Assembly (NCBI RefSeq): GCF_000012985.1
Contig: NC_007645.1
Coordinates: 4,114,581 to 4,178,580, forward strand
Direction: 5' to 3'
Origin: Hahella chejuensis KCTC 2396
GTDB lineage: Bacteria; Pseudomonadota; Gammaproteobacteria; Pseudomonadales; Oleiphilaceae
DNA: 64,000 nt
A model generated the notes under the pieces. The model did no database searches, had not been told where the DNA came from, and saw nothing but the letters and a program-made list of their open reading frames with translations. Of this stretch, positions 37,401 to 45,065 are shown in pieces. A program made the translations under genes and the position numbers. Within the stretch, counting starts at the first letter, position 1; each line of letters opens with the position of its first letter.

Positions 37401-38191
37401 TCAGGAGTACGGGTCTGAGGCACGTTGGAGCCCCAGGCGATGATGTAATTGGAGTTGTACCAGTCCGCCGCTTCCGGCACGTCAGTCTGTTCGCCCCAGA
37501 TCTGTGGAGACGCCGGCGGCAGGTCGCAATACCAATCGTAGAAGCTCAGGCAGTTGCCGCCGATCAGAGACAGATAGCGGGAGCCGGCGGCGTAGGACAC
37601 CATGGACATGGCGGGAATCGGAGAAAATCCAGAGATGCGGTCTGGGCCATAACGCTTCGCCGTATAGACGTTAGCGGCGGCGATAATCTCGTTTACCTCA
37701 GTCCATGAACTGCGAACGAATCCGCCCAAGCCGCGACGTTGCTTGTAGGATTTCGCTTTGGCGGGGTCTTCGACGATGCTCTCCCAGGCGTCAACGGGAT
37801 CGTCGTGCCTCTGCTTCGCTTCGCGCCACAGTTTGATCAGGCTTTGTCTGACTTTCGGGTACTTAAGCCGGTTGGCGCTGTAGATATACCAGGAATAACT
37901 GGCGCCACGGGGGCAGCCTCTAGGCTCATGATTAGGGAGGTCCGGTCGTGTGCGAGGATAATCGGTCTGCTGGGTTTCCCAGGTCACCAGACCGTCTTTA
38001 ACGTAAATCTTCCAGCTACAGGAGCCGGTGCAATTCACCCCGTGCGTAGAGCGCACGATTTTGTCATGCTGCCAACGACGGCGATAACCGTCCTCCCAGC
38101 TACGATCGTCTTTGGTGGTGGCGCCGTGTCCATCCGCGAAAGTTTCTCCCTTGCGTTTGAAAAACTGCAGTCTATCCAGAAAATGGCTCAT
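34466..38191 (-). CDS. narG: Respiratory nitrate reductase alpha subunit (molybdoenzyme)
   Basis: 1241 residues, the standard NarG length. The N-terminus has HGVNCTGSCSWKIYVKDGLV, the His-Cys-rich FS0 iron-sulfur site, then YPRTRPDLPNHEPRGCPRGASYSW. The bis-MGD domain carries GGNCLSFYDWYCDLPPASPQIWGEQTDVPEAADW with the Asp that coordinates Mo. The C-terminal region has the MGD-binding segment NDWIEVFNVNGSIAARAVVS. NarG reduces nitrate to nitrite on the cytoplasmic side. It is first in narGHJI-ppiC; FNR and NarL sites lie in the upstream gap. Confidence 0.97.
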   Translation of the reverse strand: MSHFLDRLQFFKRKGETFADGHGATTKDDRSWEDGYRRRWQHDKIVRSTHGVNCTGSCSWKIYVKDGLVTWETQQTDYPRTRPDLPNHEPRGCPRGASYSWYIYSANRLKYPKVRQSLIKLWREAKQRHDDPVDAWESIVEDPAKAKSYKQRRGLGGFVRSSWTEVNEIIAAANVYTAKRYGPDRISGFSPIPAMSMVSYAAGSRYLSLIGGNCLSFYDWYCDLPPASPQIWGEQTDVPEAADWYNSNYIIAWGSNVPQTRTPDAHFLTEVRYKGTKTCVITSDYSECSKFGDTWLAPKQGTDSALAMAFGHVILKDFHVDNPSEYFTDYVRRYTDMPMLVMLEEHEGRYIQGRFLRASDLSGNLGQDNNPEWKTIAVNEATNELISPTGAVGYRWGEQGKWNIQQLDGKSGAEVKLALSLKSLCDEVAPVAFPYFGGQEHEYDYFQHTHHDELLIRKVPVKNVQLADGSTVKVACVFDLTVANYGVDNGYDDPACAKDYSDDIPYTPAWQEKITGVPQADVIRVAREFARNADKTHGRSMVIVGAALNHWYHMDMNYRGLINMLMLCGCVGQSGGGWAHYVGQEKLRPQCGWLPLAFGLDWQRPPRQMNGTSFFYNHADQWRYEKLQMTEVVSPLADKGKWSASIIDYNTRAERMGWLPSAPQLGMNPLILTKEAALEGMDPKDYAIKLIKEGQLKFACEDPDNPQNYPRNMFIWRSNLLGSSGKGHEYMLRHLLGTKHGLLGKDLGEMGETKPEDVIWRDEAPEGKVDLLVTLDFRMSTTCLYSDIVLPTATWYEKDDLNTSDMHPFIHPLSKAVDPVWEARSDWDIFKGIAKQFSAAAQGHLGVEKDLVTVPILHDTPAEIAQPFGVEHWWKGECDLIPGKTAPNMVVVERDYPNTYNRFTSVGPLLDKLGNGGKGINWDTKEEVAFLAKLNLTHDEDSPRGGRPRIESAIDAAEVILSLAPETNGHVAVKAWEALGRATGLDHTHLARPKEEEKIRFRDIVAQPRKIISSPTWSGLEDEHVSYNAGYTNVHELIPWRTITGRQQFYQDHEWMRDFGETMCVYKPPINLKTTSPVMNSKPNGNKEILLNWITPHQKWGIHSTYSDNLLMLTLSRGGPIVWMSETDARKAGLEDNDWIEVFNVNGSIAARAVVSQRVPEGMAMMYHAQERIINTPGAEMTQTRGGIHNSVTRAVMKPTHMIGGYAQQSYGFNYYGTVGCNRDEFVIVRKMNNVDWLDTE

Positions 38192-38295
38192 GTTGGACTC
38201 CTCATCAGAACCTGCTTCGAAGCATGGAGCACAGCGTTAGAGACAGGTCATTTTTTAATTTCAAATTCATTCTAGGAGAGCCTGGGGGACTATAA

Positions 38296-38309
38296 TTGAT
38301 GCAAATCAA
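38296..38309. promoter_or_regulatory. FNR/Anr box between narG and narX
   Basis: TTGAT-GCAA-ATCAA is an exact match to the FNR consensus TTGATNNNNATCAA. It lies 105 bp from the narG start and 176 bp from narX, consistent with anaerobic activation of narGHJI. Confidence 0.88.
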
Positions 38310-38347
38310 AGCGGTTTTTTGAGGACGCGTCAGTATCCTCTGGCGCA

Positions 38348-38363
38348 TACCTCTTAGGGGGTA
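38348..38363. promoter_or_regulatory. NarL 7-2-7 site between narG and narX
   Basis: TACCTCT-TA-GGGGGTA: the left heptamer fits TACYYMT exactly and the right fits its inverse with one mismatch, in the 7-2-7 layout bound by NarL/NarP. It lies about 160 bp upstream of narG and 122 bp upstream of narX. Confidence 0.72.
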
Positions 38364-38484
38364 GGGGCAAAAAATGGGTTGTTCTTATATTTCAATAAGT
38401 TATACATTGGAAGCATAGATTGATTGAGCTAACGACAGGTCTAGGTTCTTTGGTAGTACTCCCCCCTGGAAGGAGTTCGAAACG

Positions 38485-40347
38485 ATGATTGCGCGATTCC
38501 AGAAATCATTAATCTTCCGAATGGGCGCCTTAATGATCGCCATGGTGTCACTGGCGATGATCACTATGCTGGCGTCATTCTTCATCTCCGAGTCAGCGGA
38601 AAAAGACGCGGAGGCGGTGAATATCGCCGGCTCCCTGCGCATGCAGAGCTACCGTATGCAGGCTCGGCTGCTGACCCTGGATACGCCGCCCTCAGATTTC
38701 GTAGCGGCGCTTACCCGCCAATTTGCCGAACGCATCGAAAACCCCGTGCTGGTGGCGGAAGCCATGAAAGACGACTCCTCGGAATTGCATCGACAATTCA
38801 TGCAGGTTCGTGAGAGTTGGGAGAACGATGTCAGCGGCTTTATCGCCACCTACGCCCACAATCCGGACCGCCGCGTTGCGGATCAATTGGGCGAAAAGAT
38901 CGACAAGTTTGTTGATGAAATAGACAACTTGGTGCAGCTCTATCAGATCCGCGCGGAGGATCGCATCGAGAACCTGCGTCTGATACAAATCAGCGCCCTG
39001 TTTCTCACCTTCGCCCTGGTCAGCTTCTCCCTGCTCATTCTCCATCATCATGTCGAGCTGCCTTTGCGCAGCCTGACGCAAAACGCACGCAAGATCGCCC
39101 GCGGCGACTTCAGCGACCGCCTGGAAGTAAAAAATGATGACGAGCTGGGCCTGCTGGCGGAGACGTTCAATCAGATGAGCGATGCGCTATCGGAGATGTA
39201 CGAATCTCTGGAGACACGGGTCAAAAATAAAACCCAGGCGCTAAAGCGCAGTAACGATTCCTTGAATTTTCTCTATCATCTGGCGCGGGAAGTCAGTGAG
39301 AAAACTCATGAGAATATTGATTTTCAGGCCTGGCTGGAGGAACTCACCAGTATTACCGCCGTCGGCGGCGTTGAACTTTGCCTGAAAACTCCCGAGGCGG
39401 TGATTCCCTATGAACACATCCGCAACGACTATATGACGGAGCTGCCTTCCTCCTGTCAGCGCCAGGAATGCGAAAAGTGCATGGTGGAAAAAGCCCAGGT
39501 GTGCCGGGACAATGACGAAGTGCAGGTGCGATATCCTCTGATCAAGGAAGGCGTCCAATATGGCGTGATAGTGTGCACGCTGCGCAACAGCCAATACCTG
39601 GAAAGTTGGCAGCATCAATTATTGCAATCCTTCTCCGACCAGGTCGCCGTGGCGCTCAGTTTGAAAAATCAGGGGGATCAGGAACGTCGGGTGTCTCTGA
39701 TGAACGAACGCAACGTCATCGCTCGGGAGCTACACGACTCATTGGCGCAGAGCCTCTCCTATCTAAAGATACAGGTCGCTCGCCTGACTCGCGCCTTGCA
39801 GTCAAAACAAGTGGAAGACGAACAGATCGACGGCATTACCGCAGAGCTCAAGGAAGGCATCACGTCCGCTTATCGGCAGTTGCGCGAGCTGCTCACTACA
39901 TTCCGTCTGAGCATTTCCGAGAAAGGTCTGCACGCAGCCATATTGCATACCGTTGAGCAACTGACCGAGCAAAGCACGAATGTCAAAATTGTGCTGGATT
40001 ATCGGGTGGAAGACATTCCCTTCTCCCCCAATGAAGAAATTCACTTGCTGCAGATCACACGGGAAGCGTTGCAAAACGCCGTGCGTCACTCTCAAGGAAA
40101 TCTGGTGACAGTCTCCCTGCATTCAGACCCTAAGAAAAAAGTCACCTTAGCCATTATCGACAATGGCGTCGGCATCCCAGAAGATCCAGAGAAGCTGAAT
40201 CATTACGGCCTCGCCATCATGCGCGAACGCACCCGCAATCTGCATGGCGAGCTAGCCATTCAACGCATACCGGAAGGCGGCACTGCCGTATTGTTCAGCT
40301 TTACTCCCAGCTACTTACAGGAGCGGAAAATCTCATACGCCGAATAA
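38485..40347 (+). CDS. narX: Nitrate/nitrite sensor histidine kinase NarX
   Basis: 620 residues; the ATG follows AAGGAG at 9 bp. Membrane helix 1 is at ~10-33. The periplasmic sensor begins with a P-box (AVNIAGSLRMQSYRMQARLL), helix 2 is at ~170-190, then a HAMP. The cytoplasmic central module has a Cys cluster (SCQRQECEKCMVEKAQVC), as in NarX proteins. HisKA_3 dimerisation with phospho-His417 (ARELHDSLAQSLSYLK) and an HATPase domain (EALQNAVRHS, DNGVGIP) follow. It phosphorylates NarL, encoded 7.4 kb away. It is divergent from narG. A GacA-type box begins on the base after its stop codon. Confidence 0.95.
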   Translation: MIARFQKSLIFRMGALMIAMVSLAMITMLASFFISESAEKDAEAVNIAGSLRMQSYRMQARLLTLDTPPSDFVAALTRQFAERIENPVLVAEAMKDDSSELHRQFMQVRESWENDVSGFIATYAHNPDRRVADQLGEKIDKFVDEIDNLVQLYQIRAEDRIENLRLIQISALFLTFALVSFSLLILHHHVELPLRSLTQNARKIARGDFSDRLEVKNDDELGLLAETFNQMSDALSEMYESLETRVKNKTQALKRSNDSLNFLYHLAREVSEKTHENIDFQAWLEELTSITAVGGVELCLKTPEAVIPYEHIRNDYMTELPSSCQRQECEKCMVEKAQVCRDNDEVQVRYPLIKEGVQYGVIVCTLRNSQYLESWQHQLLQSFSDQVAVALSLKNQGDQERRVSLMNERNVIARELHDSLAQSLSYLKIQVARLTRALQSKQVEDEQIDGITAELKEGITSAYRQLRELLTTFRLSISEKGLHAAILHTVEQLTEQSTNVKIVLDYRVEDIPFSPNEEIHLLQITREALQNAVRHSQGNLVTVSLHSDPKKKVTLAIIDNGVGIPEDPEKLNHYGLAIMRERTRNLHGELAIQRIPEGGTAVLFSFTPSYLQERKISYAE

Positions 40348-40365
40348 TGTAGGAAATATCTCACA
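40348..40365 (+). promoter_or_regulatory. GacA-type upstream activating sequence, first copy
   Basis: TGTAGG-AAATAT-CTCACA fits the GacA/UvrY/LetA box pattern TGTnnG-N6-CnnACA. It starts directly after the narX stop and 61 bp before a TAATAT -10 element (40409-40414), giving a box centred near -64, the position known for GacA-dependent sRNA genes. Confidence 0.82.
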
Positions 40366-40419
40366 CGCAATGCAGACATCGCGTCTATTCTCCCACCCCT
40401 CCCCACCCTAATATAGGTA

Positions 40420-40547
40420 CCAAGAGGATGCGCTGACACATAAGGACATGAAGCAAGGAAGCAACAAGGACGACCAACGCCGACGGAAATAGGCATCAAG
40501 GGAAGCATCTGACACGGAAGACGCAGCATGGAACGCTGCGTCTTTTT
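40420..40547 (+). ncRNA. CsrB/RsmY/RsmZ-type small RNA, first copy
   Basis: About 125 nt from a predicted start near 40420, just after TAATAT, to an intrinsic terminator (GACGCAGC 40520-40527, GCTGCGTC 40535-40542, then five T). Eight GGA motifs occur, several as AAGGA or ACGGA, including one inside the terminator loop (ATGGAAC). These are the marks of RNAs that sequester CsrA/RsmA. There is no coding potential. Exact ends are inferred; a homology name (Y or Z) cannot be given from sequence alone. Confidence 0.85.
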
Positions 40548-40664
40548 CTTTGTGGAACACGAACGCTCGGACGCGTCGACTGAATGGAGTCAGACAACAG
40601 CAGGTAAGGACACCGGGGCTGGATGGGATGAAGGATTGAGGGATGAACAGGCGGGACGCCAGGG
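40548..40664 (+). other. GGA-rich spacer between the two sRNA genes
   Basis: About nine further GGA triplets occur in this 117-bp spacer, but it has no GacA box, -10 element or terminator of its own. It may be a readthrough extension of the first RNA or a decayed third copy. Confidence 0.4.
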
Positions 40665-40682
40665 TGTACGAGATATCCTACA
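40665..40682 (+). promoter_or_regulatory. GacA-type upstream activating sequence, second copy
   Basis: TGTACG-AGATAT-CCTACA again fits TGTnnG-N6-CnnACA. A TAATAT element at 40726-40731 lies exactly 61 bp after the start of the box, the same spacing as in the first copy. The bases between also resemble the first copy (CAATGCAGAYAT, CGTCTAT, CTCCC). Confidence 0.82.
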
Positions 40683-40736
40683 AACAATGCAGATATGTCG
40701 TCTATCCTCCCTACCAAGCCATGGCTAATATAGCCA

Positions 40737-40862
40737 CAATGGATGCGAAAACGCGGCAGGGAAAGCCCGCAAAGGACTGCAGCAAGGATAGCAAAAGAGC
40801 CGCTGGAACCGGCAAAAGGAAGCATCAAATGGAAAAGGCGCAATATGGATATTGCGCTTTTT
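40737..40862 (+). ncRNA. CsrB/RsmY/RsmZ-type small RNA, second copy
   Basis: About 125 nt from a predicted start near 40737 to an intrinsic terminator (GCGCAAT 40838-40844, loop ATGGAT, ATTGCGC 40851-40857, then five T). Eight GGA motifs, one in the terminator loop. The body differs from the first copy but keeps matching pieces (GGACTGCAGCAAGGATAGCA against GGACATGAAGCAAGGAAGCA), so the pair arose by tandem duplication and diverged. Expected to titrate CsrA/RsmA under GacA control. Confidence 0.85.
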
Positions 40863-41044
40863 GTTTTTCTGGCCCCCCGCATTTTTAAACTCCCCCCGAT
40901 TCTTATCTCTTCACTGATCAGCCTACACACCAATTTCTTTTCACAACTCTCTGACATGCCTGCGAAATTTTATTTTAAAAACGCTATCGTATATCCTCGC
41001 TGGCTATTATTGAAAAACCTATCAGCTATAGAAAGCCCGCCATT

Positions 41045-41968
41045 ATGGATATGACATTCGTGGAGTTCGCCAACATTCTGGCGCAGAACCTTTTCCCAAT
41101 TACCTTTAACAGCCTCGCCGCCATCATTCTGCTGCGCTACTTCCGCGGCAGCGCGCTGGTCGTCGCCTTGGCGGTATGTTTGATTGCGAGCGCATTTTAT
41201 TACTTGCTATTCCCCTTCACTTTCTACTTGGATACGAGCGGCGACAGATTCATTTTCGGCTTGTATTCAGCGATTGGCGGGGGTCTTCAACAAGGAGTAA
41301 TCATCACTCTCATCGGCTTTCTGCTTTTCAAAAAGGAAAGAGTGGACAGACTTAGAGACTCCACCAAGGCATTGGGTGGATTTACTCTTACACTGCTAGC
41401 CGCAGCCAGCGTCATGAGCGTATACACCAGTATTCTGGCATTCTCAGAAAAGTCCTCATTCATGTATGGCGCAAGTGACGAGCTGATCTACGTCCTGATC
41501 ACTTACCTGTTCGCCACCATTTATTCACTTGTTTCACTGATGTTGATGACATACGTCCAGTGGCGGGTGATTCCTGAATCCAAACGCCCCCATTCCCCCA
41601 AATACATGGCCTGGCTGATGGCGATTCCGGTATTCAATATTTTCTGGCTGTGCAGCAGCCTCAGCCGCTGGGCGCAAACCGTCAAAGGCGCTTTGGGAGA
41701 CGTCAATGCTCGCGAGGCGCAGCTGGCTGATCGGATACGCTATGTCTTCATCAGCCTGCTATGCGGCTGGCTCTTCATCACCCTGATCTCGGTAACCGTC
41801 AGATACCCGGATAAAGCGACTGTCATGTTCATGGGGCTGCTGTCACTAATCTTGCTGGGGCTAAGCATCGCCTACCTCGTATACGTGATAAAACTCATCC
41901 GCAGCCTGCACACGCTGGAGCAAAAGATTCGGCAGACCAATACGGTAGAATCATCCATCGAGAGCTAA
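41045..41968 (+). CDS. Polytopic membrane protein, unknown
   Basis: 307 residues with about seven hydrophobic helices (e.g. residues 14-32, 36-60, 72-95, 110-130, 145-170, 230-255, 260-290) and a hydrophilic loop near 175-225 (WRVIPESKRPHSPKYMAWLMAIPVFNIFWL, which resembles DUF4328-like or Yip-type membrane segments). No catalytic motif. No ribosome site is obvious; a second ATG lies two codons on. It sits 183 bp after the second sRNA and is followed by a strong terminator. Confidence 0.75.
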   Translation: MDMTFVEFANILAQNLFPITFNSLAAIILLRYFRGSALVVALAVCLIASAFYYLLFPFTFYLDTSGDRFIFGLYSAIGGGLQQGVIITLIGFLLFKKERVDRLRDSTKALGGFTLTLLAAASVMSVYTSILAFSEKSSFMYGASDELIYVLITYLFATIYSLVSLMLMTYVQWRVIPESKRPHSPKYMAWLMAIPVFNIFWLCSSLSRWAQTVKGALGDVNAREAQLADRIRYVFISLLCGWLFITLISVTVRYPDKATVMFMGLLSLILLGLSIAYLVYVIKLIRSLHTLEQKIRQTNTVESSIES

Positions 41969-41973
41969 TTCAT

Positions 41974-41996
41974 AAAGCCGCCTTCGGGCGGCTTTT
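41974..41996 (+). terminator. Intrinsic terminator of the membrane protein gene
   Basis: GCCGCC-TTCG-GGCGGC with a UUCG tetraloop (41977-41992) followed by TTTT. Confidence 0.92.
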
Positions 41997-42168
41997 ATTG
42001 AAAGTACCTTCCTCGCCCTAAAGCGTCGCCGAAAAAACAACCGCCCTCTTCCCATGTGCATTAACAAAAACGCATAACAATAGAATTTTTTATTACTTTA
42101 AATTTTATGTTCGTTCCGTATCATGAATTCCGTGACTTGATGACCCGTAGTCTGGAGATGACCGATTC

Positions 42169-42879
42169 ATGAACAGCGCGCAACTGATAACCCGCATAGG
42201 CGACAATAGCGCAGGGCTTTCTTACGAAGCTATCGCCGATTTGAACGCCTCCTATGCCCCGCTTGATTTTGAAGCGCGTATCCGTCGTCTGTATCAGGAT
42301 TTCGCACCGGAAAAGGTGTTGGTGACGTCTTCGTTCGCCGCCACATCCGCTTATTTTTTGCACATCATCTCGCGCATGCGTCCCTCGCAGAAAATTCACT
42401 TTATTGATACTCAGTTCCACTTCAAGGAAACCCTGGAATACAGGGATTACCTCACCCGTTTGTACGGGTTGAATGTGGAGGATGTGAAGCCGGACAGGCA
42501 TCACCATGCCTACTCGGTAAGCGAACGCCTGTGGGAAACCGACCCCGACCTGTGCTGCACCGTCAACAAGGTCCAGCCGCTGGAAGAAGTGAAAGAAAAC
42601 TACGACGTTTGGGTGTCCAGCCTGATGAGCTGGCAGACCGAGCATCGCGCCGGCCTGCAGATTTTTGAAGAGCGTCGCGGCATCATCAAATTCAATCCGA
42701 TGATTGACGTCACCAAAGAAGAGCGTGACGCATATATTCGCGATCATAACCTGCCCTTTCACCCGCTGGTAAGTGAAGGTTACTCTTCAATCGGCTGCGA
42801 GCACTGCACCCGTAAAGGAGAAGAACGCGCGGGACGCTGGCAGGGTAAAGAAAAGACCGAGTGTGGTCTGCACCTGTAA
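42169..42879 (+). CDS. cysH: CysH-type (phospho)adenylyl-sulfate reductase with Fe-S Cys
   Basis: 236 residues. It reduces activated sulfate to sulfite using thioredoxin or glutathione. The catalytic Cys232 is in the C-terminal ECGLHL. Cys129-Cys130 and Cys210/Cys213 form the CC...CxxC set that holds a [4Fe-4S] cluster, typical of APS-using enzymes. The PP-loop region is SSFAATSAYFLH. The usual RRDQS segment is replaced by LMSWQTEHR, a divergent subfamily I recall mainly from Bacteroidetes-like sequences. Monocistronic here, with no other cys gene near it. Confidence 0.9.
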   Translation: MNSAQLITRIGDNSAGLSYEAIADLNASYAPLDFEARIRRLYQDFAPEKVLVTSSFAATSAYFLHIISRMRPSQKIHFIDTQFHFKETLEYRDYLTRLYGLNVEDVKPDRHHHAYSVSERLWETDPDLCCTVNKVQPLEEVKENYDVWVSSLMSWQTEHRAGLQIFEERRGIIKFNPMIDVTKEERDAYIRDHNLPFHPLVSEGYSSIGCEHCTRKGEERAGRWQGKEKTECGLHL

Positions 42880-42892
42880 GCTTGATGCAAAT

Positions 42893-42911
42893 GCGGCGGT
42901 CATACCGCCGC
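42893..42911. terminator. Hairpin between cysH and the convergent gene
   Basis: GCGGCGGT-CAT-ACCGCCGC, a perfect 8-bp stem between two convergent genes. There is no T-run on either side, so termination is plausible but not certain. Confidence 0.45.
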
Positions 42912-42935
42912 CCTTATCACTCGCCCCCTTCCCCT

Positions 42936-43988
42936 TTACGTCTTCCCCTCCAACAGACTCTTTTGCATAGCCACAAGCTTTTCCATTTCGCTTTCTGAAG
43001 CGCTCAATATAAAAGACTCAAATGCGTTTTTATCCATAAAGCTATGTCGGACCTGTTGCATCAACGCCCCCAGTTCGGTTCCGGTCAAACCGGACAGACT
43101 GCTGACTAACTCGCCATTGAATTTGCGCTTGATCTCGCGCTGTCGGGACAGATCCGCCTCAGCGACCCGCCATTCGGCTTCCGCTTCTGGAAACGCGGCG
43201 AAGATCTGCGGCAACCAGGCGGCTTTGCACGCTGGCCAGTCTTTAAAGTCGTCACCCGCATAAGCCTCACGCAGCCATTTGAGGAAGCCCGTATAAGTCG
43301 GTCGCTTGGCGTCGCGGACGCGAGCGTTGTGACTGCGGTTTTCCAGCAAATAAATGTCCTTGTCGAAGTATTTGGAGGCTGAGATAAACTGATATAACTG
43401 AATCAGGTCGTCAAAGCCCTGCCTCCAGCGAGCGATATCAAACCCCAAAAAGCGGACGGCCTTGTCGAAATCCCGGGTAACCAGCACTTCGGTAAACAAG
43501 TAATCTCCTTCCCGGAACGGCAGCCACAAACCATTATGACCGAACTTCATTCCCATTTTGTGGGCGACGCGCCCAATCAGGTTGCCGGCGTCATTCCAGG
43601 AAAAGTAGCTTAATGCGAAATCAAACTGAGACGCAGGCGTATACAGCAGATCCACCTGAAACACGCCCCCCTGCTCCAATGGAGCACCGAAACTGGCCAC
43701 GCCGCCATTGGCGATAAACGGCAGCGGTTGACCACCCCCCAATACGTTACCCAGTAACTCCGACATTGATGCATTGCCAAAATCACGTTTAACGGAGTCG
43801 CTGACCACCATATCAATGTCGCCGTAGGTCTCTTTGTTCCGATAAGCTGTGACTATCTCGGCGCGTACCGGCGCGCCGTCATTACTCTGCAAGGCCTGTA
43901 TAGCTCTGCGAGCCTTCTCGCCAATACGTAAAGCCTCCGCAGCAGACAAGCGCTGTGCGCCATGATCTTTCAATGCATTACCGCCCAA
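42936..43988 (-). CDS. Putative nucleotidyltransferase-fold protein
   Basis: 350 residues from a TTG start with AGGAG 6 bp upstream. It begins MGGNALKDHGAQRLSAAEA and has TAYRNKETYGDIDMVV near residue 60, where a G-x-DxD-like acidic pair resembles the metal site of pol-beta nucleotidyltransferases. A second acidic segment (GVFQVDLLYTP) could supply the third carboxylate. The C-terminal half is helical. Substrate unknown. Convergent with cysH and divergent from ctaG. Confidence 0.6.
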   Translation of the reverse strand: MGGNALKDHGAQRLSAAEALRIGEKARRAIQALQSNDGAPVRAEIVTAYRNKETYGDIDMVVSDSVKRDFGNASMSELLGNVLGGGQPLPFIANGGVASFGAPLEQGGVFQVDLLYTPASQFDFALSYFSWNDAGNLIGRVAHKMGMKFGHNGLWLPFREGDYLFTEVLVTRDFDKAVRFLGFDIARWRQGFDDLIQLYQFISASKYFDKDIYLLENRSHNARVRDAKRPTYTGFLKWLREAYAGDDFKDWPACKAAWLPQIFAAFPEAEAEWRVAEADLSRQREIKRKFNGELVSSLSGLTGTELGALMQQVRHSFMDKNAFESFILSASESEMEKLVAMQKSLLEGKT

Positions 43989-44173
43989 AACTCACTCCTG
44001 TCATATAGATCGTTATTTCGCCGGCGCGTACCGTATTTTTCACCGCGCGGCGGTTATTGTCATTTCTCGCGGCGACTGGTAAAACAAGAACTCTGTCGAA
44101 CAGATCTGAATAACAATAACTTAAATCACCACCGCCCTCACGTTAACGCGGTAGTGTAACGGAAAGGTCGCTC

Positions 44174-45034
44174 ATGCCCGAAAGTGCTCCGACATGGATT
44201 ACCGTTCTCGCGCCCTGGGAGTTTTATCCCTCTGTCGCCCTGATGTCCCTGCTCGCAATCACGCTGTACCTATGCGGCTTGCGCAGACTCCGGGAGTCAG
44301 GCCGACCCATCGGCTTCGCCCGCTCTCTGTCATTCTTCGTCGGCGTAGCGATCACTTACGCCGTTCTACACACAAAATTTGATTATTACGCCCAGTATCT
44401 GTTTTTTGCTCATCGCCTGCAGCATCTGGTCCTGCACCATCTGGGGCCTTTCTTCATCGCATTGGCTGCGCCTTGGTCGGTGCTGGCGGCGGGCTTGCCG
44501 CAACGCCTGCGAGACATCAACTATAGAGCCCTTCCCGGCGCCGGGCTTATTGTATGGAGCTACCGAGTACTGCAGTTTCCTCCCTTGGCCGCCTTTTTGT
44601 TCGTCGGCATCATCTTTTTCTGGTTGACGCCGTCCATACACTTTTACGCCATGCTGGATCTGAAGCTGTATCACCTGATGAACTGGAGCATGTTTCTGGA
44701 TGGCCTGCTGTTCTGGTGGCTGATTCTTAATCCTTCGCCCCAGCAAGGCCCTTCTTTCGGCTGGCGCATCATCATTTTATTAGCCATTATGGTGCCCCAG
44801 ATTCTGCTGGGCGCATATATTACGCTGTCGGAGTCCACCCTGTACGACATCTACGCCATCTGCGGGCGGGCCTTTCCTATTGCGCCGGAAGCGGACCAAA
44901 TGGTGGGCGGCGTCGTCACCTGGATTCCTCCCGCCATGATGAGCGCCATCGCCATTTTGGTGATGTTATCCTATATCCGACGCCAGGATTTGGTGGGCGC
45001 ACGTCCCTCTGGCGCGCTCAGCAGCGCCGCTTGA
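44174..45034 (+). CDS. ctaG: caa3-type CtaG membrane protein, oxidase assembly
   Basis: 286 residues with about seven membrane helices. The pattern of His residues in YAQYLFFAHRLQHLVLHHLGPFFIALAAPW and LDLKLYHLMNWSMFLDGLLFWWLILNP is the caa3_CtaG family, linked to copper delivery to haem-copper oxidases. The gene starts 8 bp after GGAAAGG, and an SCO gene follows 31 bp later, which supports a copper assembly operon. It is not the Cox11 type of CtaG. Confidence 0.85.
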   Translation: MPESAPTWITVLAPWEFYPSVALMSLLAITLYLCGLRRLRESGRPIGFARSLSFFVGVAITYAVLHTKFDYYAQYLFFAHRLQHLVLHHLGPFFIALAAPWSVLAAGLPQRLRDINYRALPGAGLIVWSYRVLQFPPLAAFLFVGIIFFWLTPSIHFYAMLDLKLYHLMNWSMFLDGLLFWWLILNPSPQQGPSFGWRIIILLAIMVPQILLGAYITLSESTLYDIYAICGRAFPIAPEADQMVGGVVTWIPPAMMSAIAILVMLSYIRRQDLVGARPSGALSSAA

Positions 45035-45065
45035 GTTTTTCAGTGACTGTTAAGGAGATCCCTTC

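Noticed and set aside
40496-41054. Short open frames on both strands across the sRNA region
   Set aside because: They cross the terminators and GacA boxes, overlap each other, and their translations are low-complexity Arg/Ser-rich.
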